NCBI GenBank assembly: GCA_040954595.2
Contig: CM082592.2
Span: forward strand, 12,276,001-12,340,000
DNA length: 64,000 nt
DNA from: Balanoglossus misakiensis
Lineage: Eukaryota > Hemichordata
Direction: 5' to 3'
Shown here one piece after another: positions 36,313-47,700 of this stretch. The notes below the pieces were generated by a model. That model searched no databases, was not told the origin of the DNA, and was given only the letters and a program-made list of their open reading frames with translations. How positions within the stretch are numbered: the first letter of the stretch is position 1; every line of letters starts with the position of its first letter. The position numbers were made by a program, and so were the translations under genes.

Positions 36313-38104
36313 TGCGTGGATCTTCAGGAAGGTACCTTCTCACACCTGCGGACATTCCTGGAACGTTATTGTGATGGCTTTGATCGTCCCAAACCACCAC
36401 CACCTTTCCCAGCAGCTAGGTAAGTTCCAAGCTCTAACTCCAACTGTCCCTTTGAAAGAAGATCAAAATGTCAACCAAAGAATTGAAATATCATTATGTT
36501 CATTCCTTTACTTCAGAGAACACCATCACTTCGTCATGTTGTGTTTGAAGCTGCTGTGTACACACCTACAGTTGGCGTTAGCCGGTGGTGTTGCAGCCAC
36601 TATTCTTGGCAATCAGGCAAGACCTCTGCGACATCTTCTATTTAGACTCATGGACTCTAACACGCCTGAGTCAGTCCAACAGGTAAGTCATCCCAGACAC
36701 TCTCATAGCTTTACTCAAGTAACACGTATACATGTATGTATGCTAATATTGGATAGCTTTCAATTGTTATCGAGAGATCTGAAAATTAATAATCAGTCTC
36801 ATTTACTATTAAATACAAAACTGACAATGACATATTGTTTTGTAAACAACGTCAACAGGCTGTAAGTGAAACCTTGTCAGTTGGAGCACCTTTACTTCTA
36901 CCACCATTACGTGAAAGGATGGAACTTTTGCATTCTCTACTGCCTCAAGGACCAGACAGATGGGATGGCCTCTCAAAGGGACAGGTAATCCTAAGTCTTC
37001 ATTTGTCACTAAGGTTATCAGCATCAAATGTCACATCAAATGATGGCATATCATCTTATCCAGAGTATTAAAATATTTAATTGCATGGGAATAATATTAC
37101 TAATCTTCTGGAGTGTTCTTCTGCTACGTATGGCTGAGCTCTATTTTTTTATTCGATTTTTCCTCTTCCAAAGAAAAATAAAACTTTAAGAATATTTGAA
37201 CATGAATATTTGTTTTCTTTTCCAGAGAATGCAACTCGGAATAATTCTTACCAGTCTACAAGATAACACTCATGTAGCCTCACTTCTTGGGTTTTCCTCC
37301 CCACTGGATATGGATTTAGAACCCAGAAATGTCCAAGCTACCAGCAGTCAACAAGATACACACCTTGCTGAAGTCTTAATGAAAACTTTACTCAGAAATT
37401 TAGGCTTCCATACAGTAAGATGGTTATCTCTTTAGGAGAACATAACTTAACCCTTACATGTCCATTTCCTCTAAAATGACTGTGCAGTCTTTTTCAGTTT
37501 CAACAGAAAAGGACTGATAATAACAAACCCTTATTCTGTTTTATTGAACATGTGAATAAATTGCATATGTGTGGTATGACAGGCCTTGTCAAAAACACGA
37601 TTTTTCTTGAAAAAATTCCAGGAACAGGCATTTGGTGAATTGGAAAAGAACAGTGATAAAGATCCTAGTTCCATCTCCTGTGAAGATGGGGCACCTCCAT
37701 CACATCTACATGAACTGCTGTCGTCATTACAGAAACACTTGTTGGCTTTCATACATGTCAATGCAGGTGAAGAGGTAAGTGCAATCAAACTTCTAGAGTT
37801 GTGTATTATCTCAGAATGTAAGATTGGTTTTCAGGCATTTGAAATGAATTGGTGTGTTAATCTGGGTACATAGCTTGTGCAAAGCTGGCAAATAGTACCA
37901 GTTAATTGAACAGAAATTGTGTACATTGCTTTTTTCATTAAGTTAGATATTCAACTCACTTTCAGATCAGTGTCAGTGTCTCTCTGCTGCACAAACATCT
38001 GACATTACTGTTACCACATGCTGTTGAAGTTCTGAGCAGATCAGTGTCATTGCTTCAAGAAAGTGCTGGAGTCACTTCATCAGCTGTCAGAGACAAACTT
38101 CGAG
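36313..38104 (+). CDS. HERC1: HERC1 exons, plus strand: six consecutive exons after the first RCC1-like domain
   Basis: Exons: H1 about 36313-36419 (5' part missing), H2 36517-36682, H3 36859-36984, H4 37226-37414, H5 37622-37774, H6 37966-38104. All junctions are GT-AG and in phase. Diagnostic stretches are CVDLQEGTFSHLRTFLERYC, LALAGGVAATILGNQARPLR, LPPLRERMELLHSLLPQGPD, DNTHVASLLGFSSP, EQAFGELEKNSDK and LLHKHLTLLLPHAVEV. Each is 60-80% identical by eye to vertebrate HERC1 right after its first RCC1-like propeller. H6 ends CGAG|GTCAGT, so the message should continue, but the next exon is absent: 126 bp later the inverted repeat begins. The RCC1-like exons that should precede H1 are also absent from the whole window. 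This is an internal fragment, not a complete gene. Confidence 0.92.
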
Positions 38105-38229
38105 GTCAGTATTAACACAGCTCACTTTCTGCCCCTTAGTGTTTAATATCTAAGTTCATAGTTACACTGCAATGTGAAAATGTTTGTTTTGAACCAGATT
38201 TGTCAGTTGTGCTCCAATCCAGCCAGGTT

Positions 38230-39468
38230 GGCCAGGTTGCGGTCGACTTGCTGTCCTAACAGCGCGGTGAAAGTGGGCCAGGTTGCGGTCGACTTGCTGT
38301 CCTAACGGCGCGGTTAAAGTGGGCCAAGTTGCAGTCGACTTGCTGTCGTAACGGCGCGGTGAAAGTGGGCGTAGTAATTACATGACAAGTTAAAATTCGG
38401 ACAAGGATGCATTAGGAATTCACATACGCATACACTAATACATGCATGAATACATTTCATACATACATGCACACATTACATACATGCATACATGCATACA
38501 TTACATACATGCATACATGCATACATGCATACATGCATACATACATACATACATACATACATACATACATACATACATACATTACATACATTCATAAATG
38601 CATACATAGAGAACAATTTTGTACCCATACAATTCAATTTTTTTAATTTTCCTGACCTTCACTATCAGGTTTTGGGAATGACAGCTAATTTAAATTGAAT
38701 TACAATACAATACTTAAACATATTTTCATCAGTGAACTTTTAACTGGTGAACAAATTGGAGACCATTATTAAACAAAGTTTCCCCGAGCCTGTTTACCAT
38801 TCCAGCCAAAGTATTAGTTGTTAGGGTTAGGGTTAGGGTTAGGGTTAGGGTTAGGGTAAGGGTTAGGGTTAGGGGTAGGGTTAGGGTTAGGTTTAGTGTT
38901 GAAATTAACAAATGGCTGAAATGGCACAAACAATTTCATAAATTGAATCAAATTCCTTTGACTGCAAAATTCACTGAACAAAGTTTGCTCTGTGCAAACT
39001 TGTAATTCTAAGAAATACTGTATCTATGGACATTTAGGCTACAGTTAAATAATTAATACTGTGTCCTAATCTGAATCATTCCTTATCATAACACATAACC
39101 AGTGAGCTCAAGGGAACATGTAAGGAAAGTTAATGTCATAGTCCCCACTGTATCATTAGATTAAACAGCAACATTCTCTCTTTTTGATCTTTTAGAGATT
39201 AATTTCGTTTGATACAGAATGGTGATTTTAAAAATCATTATTTTTTAACACAAAAATTTAATGCAAGTATTCAATGTATACTTGACAACATTCAAAGCTC
39301 AAAAAGAGAGATTGTGTCACTTTATAAGAAAACTGGACGGAAGACAATCTATAAGTTTTCTCTTCATTCTCATTATAAACTCTTAAAATGCCGACTGAAA
39401 ATCTATGTCTTCTCTTTATTTTGCATTCAGACTTCATCTGCCAAGATGCAAGTATTTTATTGGGTTGC
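38230..39468. repeat. Right arm of the 1.23-kb inverted repeat
   Basis: Reverse complement of 33160-34392. It starts in three 46-bp satellite monomers, passes through a TACA microsatellite (38430-38600) and a telomeric block, and ends TATTGGGTTGC immediately before the 21-bp minisatellite. Both ends of each arm therefore touch tandem repeats. The left arm's outer end is the 283-bp array and this arm's outer end is the minisatellite. Confidence 0.95.
38819..38897. repeat. Interstitial telomere-type block (TTAGGG)n, inverted partner of 33732-33814
   Basis: Twelve or so TTAGGG units with the same two variant units as the left arm but one hexamer fewer. The variant units show it is a copy, not an independent telomere addition. 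Confidence 0.95.
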
Positions 39469-40972
39469 CAGTGCCCCTCCAGTCTGCTCCAGTGCCCCTC
39501 CAGTCTGCTCCAATGCCCCTCCAGTCTGCTCCAATGCCCCTCCAGTCTGCTCCAATGCCCCTCCAGTCTGCTCCAATGGCCCTCCAGTCTGCTCCAATGC
39601 CCCTCCAGTCTGCTCCAATGCCCCTCCAGTCTGCTCCAATGCCCCTCCAGTCTGCTCCAATCTGCTCACTCCAGTCTGCTCCAATGCCCCTCCAGTCTGC
39701 TCCAGTGCCCCTCCAGTCTGCTCCAATGCCCCTCCAGTCTGCTCCAATCTGCTCCCTCCAGTCTGCTCCAATGCCCCTCCAGTCTGCTCCAATCTGCTCC
39801 CTCCAGTCTGCTCCAGTGCCCCTCCAGTCTGCTCCAATCTGCTCCCTCCAGTCTGCTCCAGTGCCCCTCCAGTCTGCTCCAGTGCCCCTCCAGTCTGCTC
39901 CAATCTGCTCCCTCCAGTCTGCTCCAATGCCCCTCCAGTCTGCTCCAATCTGCTCCCTCCAGTCTGCTCCAATGCCCCTCCAGTCTGCTCCAATCTGCTC
40001 CCTCCAGTCTGCTCCAATGCCCCTCCAGTCTGCTCCAATGCCCCTCCAGTCTGCTCCAGTGCCCCTCCAGTCTGCTCCAGTGCCCCTCCAGTCTGCTCCA
40101 GTGCCCCTCCAGTCTGCTCCAGTGCCCCTCCAGTCTGCTCCAGTGCCCCTCCAGTCTGCTCCAGTGCCCCTCCAGTCTGCTCCAATGCCCCTCCAGTCTG
40201 CTCCAGTGCCCCTCCAGTCTGCTCCAGTGCCCCTCCAGTCTGCTCCAATGCCCCTCCAGTCTGCTCCAATGCCCCTCCAGTCTGCTCCAATCTGCTCCCT
40301 CCAGTCTGCTCCAATGCCCCTCCAGTCTGCTCCAGTGCCCCTCCAGTCTGCTCCAATGCCCCTCCAGTCTGCTCCAATCTGCTCCCTCCAGTCTGCTCCA
40401 GTGCCCCTCCAGTCTGCTCCAATCTGCTCCCTCCAGTCTGCTCCAGTGCCCCTCCAGTCTGCTCCAATCTGCTCCCTCCAGTCTGCTCCAGTGCCCCTCC
40501 AGTCTGCTCCAGTGCCCCTCCAGTCTGCTCCAATCTGCTCCCTCCAGTCTGCTCCAATGCCCCTCCAGTCTGCTCCAATCTGCTCCCTCCAGTCTGCTCC
40601 AATGCCCCTCCAGTCTGCTCCAATCTGCTCCCTCCAGTCTGCTCCAATGCCCCTCCAGTCTGCTCCAGTGCCCCTCCAGTCTGCTCCAGTGCCCCTCCAG
40701 TCTGCTCCAGTGCCCCTCCAGTCTGCTCCAGTGCCCCTCCAGTCTGCTCCAGTGCCCCTCCAGTCTGCTCCAGTGCCCCTCCAGTCTGCTCCAGTGCCCC
40801 TCCAGTCTGCTCCAGTGCCCCTCCAGTCTGCTCCAGTGCCCCTCCAGTCTGCTCCAGTGCCCCTCCAGTCTGCTCCAGTGCCCCTCCAGTCTGCTCCAGT
40901 GCCCCTCCAGTCTGCTCCAGTGCCCCTCCAGTCTGCTCCAATGCCCCTCCAGTCTGCTCCAATGCCCCTCCA
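39469..40972. repeat. 21-bp minisatellite, about 70 units
   Basis: The unit is TGCCCCTCCAGTCTGCTCCA(A/G). A shorter variant (TCTGCTCCCTCCAGTC...) interrupts it at semi-regular intervals. Because 21 is divisible by three and the unit has no stop, several frames on both strands stay open for about 500 codons (CSNAPPV heptads on the plus strand, GADWRGT heptads on the minus). A last unit ends CAGTCTCCTCC and merges into the CTC microsatellite. Confidence 0.96.
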
Positions 40973-41168
40973 GTCTCCTCCAACTCCTCCTCCAACTCCT
41001 CCAACTCCTCCTCCAACTCCTCCTCCAACTCCTCCAACTCCTCCTCCAACTCCTCCAACTCCTCCTCCTCCTCCTCCAACTCCTCCTCCAACTCCTCCTC
41101 CAACTCCAACCTCTCCTCCAACTCCTCCTCCTCCTCCTCCAACTCCTCCAACTCCTCCTCCAACTCCT
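40973..41168. repeat. CTC/TCCAAC microsatellite, second copy
   Basis: The same repeat type as 35139-35768 but much shorter. It ends in the identical CTCCTCCTTTGCTGCTGCTT junction, which shows that it belongs to the duplicated segment. Confidence 0.93.
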
Positions 41169-41414
41169 CCTTTGCTGCTGCTTGAAAACATACGTTCACA
41201 TATGTCAGATGATGGACACATACAGATAACAGAACATTACAGGATTCAATGTCAATTTACAACTCCACACAATGCACACCATCTAATGAACGTTCAACTT
41301 GTCTGCGCGAGTATTATGGCTAACAATAGAAAGCACACAAATATTCTGTGTAAGAAACATAAGACGTAAAATTCAGGAAGCTTGTCTGTTGAGATGTGTC
41401 ACTGTAATACTTAC

Positions 41415-41750
41415 ATTTGTCTGTGGCAAGCTGCTGGCAGTAAATGACAATGTTTGAGTAAACAGGCCAGAGTACATCTGGATGCAGCGTCCAGAAGTGG
41501 TTCCTCTGTTACTTCATTTGTATCCCAATCTGTGAAGACAACAATTAAGTTTCAGTCACAGCCTTCAGTGGATTCAAACCTTGCCAAGTGACTCTTCTGC
41601 TAAGAACCACAGAGAGTTTTCACTTACCCCTGTGCCTCGCATATTCCTGCATATTCATCCATATTGACTGTGCCGGCTCTCTGCTTATTCCTAGGATGAG
41701 ATCCATTAATACATTCTGCGTGGATCTTCAGGAAGGTACCTTCTCACACC
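41415..41750 (-). pseudogene. HERC1: Second copy of the inverted HERC1 exons, cut by satellite
   Basis: The stretch from about 41.1 kb to 41750 repeats 35.7 kb to 36346 at a constant offset of 5404 bp past the CTC tract, with only a few base changes (for example AAAACTTAC to AATACTTAC before exon M2, GAGCGAG to GCGCGAG). It contains exon M2 again (41415-41529), exon M1 (41628 to about 41716) and the first 34 bases of plus-strand exon H1 (CVDLQEGTFSH). At 41750, after TTCTCACACC, it switches abruptly to the 46-bp satellite. H2-H6 are not duplicated. It is either a young duplication or a second haplotype placed in series. Confidence 0.85.
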
Positions 41751-44700
41751 AGCAACTTCGACCGGATTCACCGCGCCGTTACGACCGGAAGTCGCCGCAA
41801 CTTGGCCCGGATTCACCGCGCCGTTACCACCGGAAGTCGACGGCAACTTGGCCCAGATTCACCGCGCCGTTACGACCGGAAGTCGCCTGCAACTTTGCCC
41901 AGATTCACCGCGCCGTTACGACAGGAAGTCGCCGGCAACTTGGCCTAGTTTCACCGCGCCGTTACCACCGGAAGTCGCCGGCAACTTGGCCCGGATTCAA
42001 AGGAAGTCGCCATCAACTTGGCCCAGATTCACCACGCCGTTACCACAGGAAATCGACGGCAACTTGGCCCAGATTCACCGCGCCGTTACGACAGGAAGTC
42101 GCCGGCAACTTGGCCCAGATTCACCGCGCCGTTACCACCGGAAGTCGCCGGCAACTTGGCCCATAATCACCGCGCCGTTACCACCGGAAGTCGCCGGCAA
42201 CTTGGCCCAGATTCACCGCGCCGTTACCACAGGAAGTTGCCGGCAACTTGGCCCAGATTCACCGTGCCGTTACGACCGGAAGTCGCCGGCAACTTGGCCC
42301 GGATTCACAGGAAGTCTCCGGCAACTTGGCCCAGATTCACCGCGCCGTTACGACAGGAAGTCGCCGGCAACTTGGCCCAGATTCACCACGCCGTTACGAC
42401 CGGAAGTCGCCGCAACTTGGCCCGGATTCACAGGAAGTCGCCATCAACTTGGCCCAGATTCACCGCGCCGTTACCACAGGAAGTCGCCGGCAACTTGGCC
42501 CAGATTCACCACGCCATTACGACCGGAAGTCGCCGGCAACTTGGCCCAGATTCACCGCGCCATTTTGACCGAAAGTCGCCAGCAACTTCGCCCGGATTCA
42601 CCGCGCTGTTAAGACCGGAAGTCACCGCAACTTGGCCCGGATTCACCGCGCCGTTACCACCGGAAGTCGACGGCAACTTGGCCCAGATTCACCGCGCCGT
42701 TACGACCGGAAGTCGCCGGCAACTTTGCCCAGATTCACCGCGCCGTTACGACAGGAAGTCGCCGGCAACTTGGCCTAGTTTCACCGCGCCGTTACCACCG
42801 GAAGTCGCCGGCAACTTGGCCCGGATTCACAGGAAGTCACCATCAACTTGGCCCAGATTCACCGCGCCGTTACCACAGGAAGTCGCCGGCAACTTGGCCC
42901 AGATTCACCACGCCATTACGACCGGAAGTCGCCGGCAACTTTGCCCAGATTCACCGCGCCGTTACGACAGGAAGTCGCCGGCAACTTGGCCTAGTTTCAC
43001 CGCGCCGATACCACCGGAAGTCGCCGGCAACTTGGCCCGGATTCACAGGAAGTCACCATCAACTTGGCCCAGATTCACTGCGCCGTTACCACAGGAAGTC
43101 GCCGGCAACTTGGCCCAGATTCACCACGCCATTACGACCGGAAGTCGCCGGCAACTTGGCCCAGATTCACCGCGCCGTTACGACAGGAAGTCGCCGGCAA
43201 CTTGGCCTAGTTTCACCGCGCCGATACCACCGGAAGTCGCCGGCAACTTTGCCCGGATTCACAGGAAGTCACCATCAACTTGGCCCAGATTCACCGCGCC
43301 GTTACAACAGGAAATCGCCGGCAACTTGGCCCAGATTCACGGCGCCGTTACGACCGGAAGTCGCCGCAAATTGGCCCGGATTCACAGGAAGTCGCCATCA
43401 ACTTGGCCCAGATTCACCGCGCCGTTACCACAGGAAGTCGCCGGCAACATGGCCCAGATTCACCACGCCATTACGACCGGAAGTCGCCGGCAACTTGGCC
43501 CAGATTCACCGCGCCGTTACGACAGGAAGTCGCCGGCAACTTGGCCTAGTTTCACCGCGCCGTTACCACAGGAAGTCGCCGGCAACTTGGCCCAGATTCA
43601 CCACGCCATTACGACCGGAAGTCGCCGGCAACTTGGCCCAGATTCACCGCGGCGTTACGACAGGAAGTCGCCGGCAACTTGGCCTAGTTTCACCGCGCCG
43701 ATACCACCGGAAGTCGCCGGCAACTTGGCCCGGATTCACAGGAAGTCACCATCAACTTGGCCCAGATTCACCGCGCCGTTACCACAGGAAATCGCCGGCA
43801 ACTTGGCCCAGATTCACCGCGCCGTTACGACCGGAAGTCGCCGCAACTTGGCCCAGATTCACCGCGCCGTTACCACCGGAAGTCGCCAGCAACTTGGCCG
43901 AGATTCACCGCGCCGTTACGACAGGAAGTCGCCGGCAACTTGGCCCAGATTCACCGCGCCGTTACCACCGGAAGTCGCCGGCAACTTGGCCCGGATTCAC
44001 AGGAAGTCGCCATCAACTTGGCCCAGATTCACCGCGCCGTTACGACAGGAAGTCGCCGGCAACTTGGCCCAGATTCACCACGCCGTTACGACCGGAAGTC
44101 GCCGCAACTTGGCCCGGATTCACAGGAAGTCGCCATCAACTTGGCCCAGATTCACCGCGCCGTTACCACAGGAAGTCGCCGGCAACTTGGCCCAGATTCA
44201 CCACGCCATTACGACCGGAAGTCGCCGGCAACTTGGCCCAGATTCACCGCGCCGTTATGACCGAAAGTAGCCAGCAACTTCGCCCGGATTCACCGCGCCG
44301 TTACCACAGGAAATCGCCGGCAACTTGGCCCAGATTCACCGCGCCGTTACGACAGGAAGTCGCCGCAAACTTGGCCCAGATTCACCGCGCCGTTACCATC
44401 GGAAGTCGCCAGCAACTTGGCCGAGATTCACCGCGCCGTTACGACAGGAAGTCACCGGCAACTTGGCCCAGATTCACCGCGCCGTTACCACCGGAAGTCG
44501 CCGGCAACTTGGCCCGGATTCACAGGAAGTCGCCATCAACTTGGCCCAGATTCACCGCGCCGTTACCACAGGAAATCGCCGGCAACTTGGCCCAGATTCA
44601 CCGCACCGTTACGACCGGAAGTCGCCGCAACTTGGCCCGGATTCACAGGAAGTCGCCATCAACTTGGCCCAGATTCACCGCGCCGTTACCACAGGAAGTC

Positions 44701-47700
44701 GCCGGCAACTTGGCCCAGATTCACCACGCCATTACGACCGGAAGTCGCCGGCAACTTGGCCCAGATACACCGCGGCGTTACAACAGGAAGTCGCCGGCAA
44801 CTTGGCCTAGTTTCACCGCGCCGATACCACCGGAAGTCGCCGGCAACTTGGCCCGGATTCACAGGAAGTCACCATCAACTTGGCCCAGATTCACCGCGCC
44901 GTTACCACAGGAAATCGCCGGCAACTTGGCCCAGATTCACCGCGCCGTTACGACCGGAAGTCGCCGCAACTTGGCCCGGATTCACAGGAAGTCGCCATCA
45001 ACTTGGCCCAGATTCACCGCGCCCTTACCACAGGAAGTCGCCGGCAACTTGGCCCAGATTCACCACGCCATTACGACCGGAAGTCGCCATCAACTTGGCC
45101 CAGATTCACCGCGCCGTTACCACAGGAAGTCGCCGGCAACTTGGCCCAGATTCACCACGCCATTACGACCGGAAGTCGCCGGCAACTTGGCCCAGATTCA
45201 CCGCGCCGTTATGACCGAAAGACGCCAGCAACTTCGCCCGGATTCACCGCGCCGTTACGACCGGAAGTCGCCGCAACTTGGCCCGGATTCACCGCGCCGT
45301 TACCACCGGAAGTCGACGGCAACTTGGCCCGGATTTACAGGAAGTCGCCATCAACTTGGCCCAGATTCACCGCGCCGTTACGACAGGAAGTCGCCGGCAA
45401 CTTGGCCCAGATTCACCACGCCGTTACGACCGGAAGTCGCCGCAACTTGGCCCGGATTCACAGGAAGTCGCCATCAACTTGGCCCAGATTCACCGCGCCG
45501 TTACCACAGGAAATCGCCGGCAACTTGGCCCAGATTCACCGCGCCGTTACGACCGGAAGTCGCCGCAACTTGGCCCGGATTCACAGGAAGTCGCCATCAA
45601 CTTGGCCCAGATTCACCGCGCCGTTACGACAGGAAGTCGCCGGCAACTTGGCCCAGATTCACCACGCCGTTACGACCGGAAGTCGCCGCAACTTGGCCCG
45701 GATTCACAGGAAGTCGCCATCAACTTGGCCCAGATTCACCGCGCCGTTACCACAGGAAATCGCCGGCAACTTGGCCCAGATTCACCGCGCCGTTATGACC
45801 GAAAGTCGCCAGCAACTTCGTCCGGATTCACCGCGCCGTTACGACTGGAAGTCGCCGCAACTTCGCCCGGATTCACCGCGCCGTTACGACAGGAAGTCGC
45901 CGGCAACTTGGCCCAGATTCACCACGCCATTACGACCGGAAGTCGCCGGCAACTTTGCCCAGATTCACGAGCGCCGTTACGACAGGAAGTCGCCGGCAAC
46001 TTGGCCCAGATTCACCGCGCCGTTACCACCGGAAGTCGCTGGCAACTTGGCCCGGATTCACAGGAAGTCGCCATCAACTTGGCCCAGATTCAGCGCGCCG
46101 TTACCACAGGAAATCGCCGGCAACTTGGCCCAGATTCACCGCGCCGTTATGACAGGAAGTCGCCGCCAACTTGGCCCAGATTCACCACGCCATTACGACC
46201 GGAAGTCGCCGGCAACTTGGCCCAGATTCACCGCGCCGTTATGACCGAAAGACGCCAGCAACTTCGCCCGGATTCACCGCGCCGTTACGACAGGAAGTCG
46301 CCGGCAACTTGGCCCAGATTCACCACGCCGTTACGACCGGAAGTCGCCGCAACTTGGCCCGGATTCACAGGAAGTCGCCATCAACTTGGCCCAGATTCAC
46401 CGCGCCGTTACCACAGGAAATCGCCGGCAACTTGGCCCAGATTCACCGCGCCGTTACGACCGGAAGTCGCCGCAACTTAGCCCGGATTCACAGGAAGTCG
46501 CCATCAACTTGGCCCAGATTCACCGCGCCGTTACGACAGGAAGTCGCCGGCAACTTGGCCCAGATTCACCACGCCGTTACGACCGGAAGTCGCCGCAACT
46601 TGGCCCGGATTCACAGGAAGTCGCCATCAACTTGGCCCAGATTCACCGCGCCGTTACCACAGGAAATCGCCGGCAACTTGGCCCAGATTCACCGCGCCGT
46701 TATGACCGAAAGTCGCCAGCAACTTCGCCCGGATTCACCGCGCCGTTACGACTGGAAGTCGCCGCAACTTCGCCCGGATTCACCGCGCCGTTACGACAGG
46801 AAGTCGCCGGCAACTTGGCCCAGATTCACCACGCCATTACGACCGGAAGTCGCCGGCAACTTTGCCCAGATTCACGAGCGCCGTTACGACAGGAAGTCGC
46901 CGGCAACTTGGCCCAGATTCACCGCGCCGTTACCACCGGAAGTCGCTGGCAACTTGGCCCGGATTCACAGGAAGTCGCCATCAACTTGGCCCAGATTCAG
47001 CGCGCCGTTACCACAGGAAATCGCCGGCAACTTGGCCCAGATTCACCGCGCCGTTATGACAGGAAGTCGCCGCCAACTTGGCCCAGATTCACCGCGCCGT
47101 TACCACCGGAAGTCGCCGGCAACTTGGCCTAGTTTCACCGCGCCGATACCACCGGAAGTCGCCGGCAACTTGGCCCGGATTCAAAGGAAGTCGCCATCAA
47201 CTTGGCCAAGATTCACCGCGCCGTTACCACAGGAAATAGCCGGCAACTTGGCCCAGATTCACCGCGCCGTTACGACAGGAAGTCGCCGGCAACTTGGCCC
47301 AGATTCACCGCGCCGTTACCACAGGAAATCGCCGGCAACTTGGCCCAGATTCACCGCGCCGTTACGACAGGAAGTCGCCGGCAACTTGGCCCAGATTCAC
47401 CGTGCCGTTACGACAGGAAGTCGCCGGCAACTTGGCCCAGATTCACCCCGCCGTTACCACCGGAAGTCGCCGGCAACTTGGCCCGGATTCACAGGAAGTC
47501 GCCATCAACTTGGCCCAGATTCACCGCGCCGTTACCACAGGAAGTCGCCATCAACTTGGCCAAGATTCACAGGAAGTCGCCATCAACTTGGCCCAGATTC
47601 ACCGCGCCGTTAACACAGGAAGTCGCCGGCAACTTGGCCAAGATTCACAGGAAGTCGCCATCAACTTGGCCCAGATTCACCCCGCCGTTACCACCGGAAG

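Noticed and set aside
39209-41369. Open frames of 580-658 codons on both strands with CSNAPPV or GADWRGT heptads
   Set aside because: They are translations of a 21-bp minisatellite open in several frames at once, fused to the inverted-repeat arm and a CTC microsatellite. No domain, splice structure or codon bias supports a gene.
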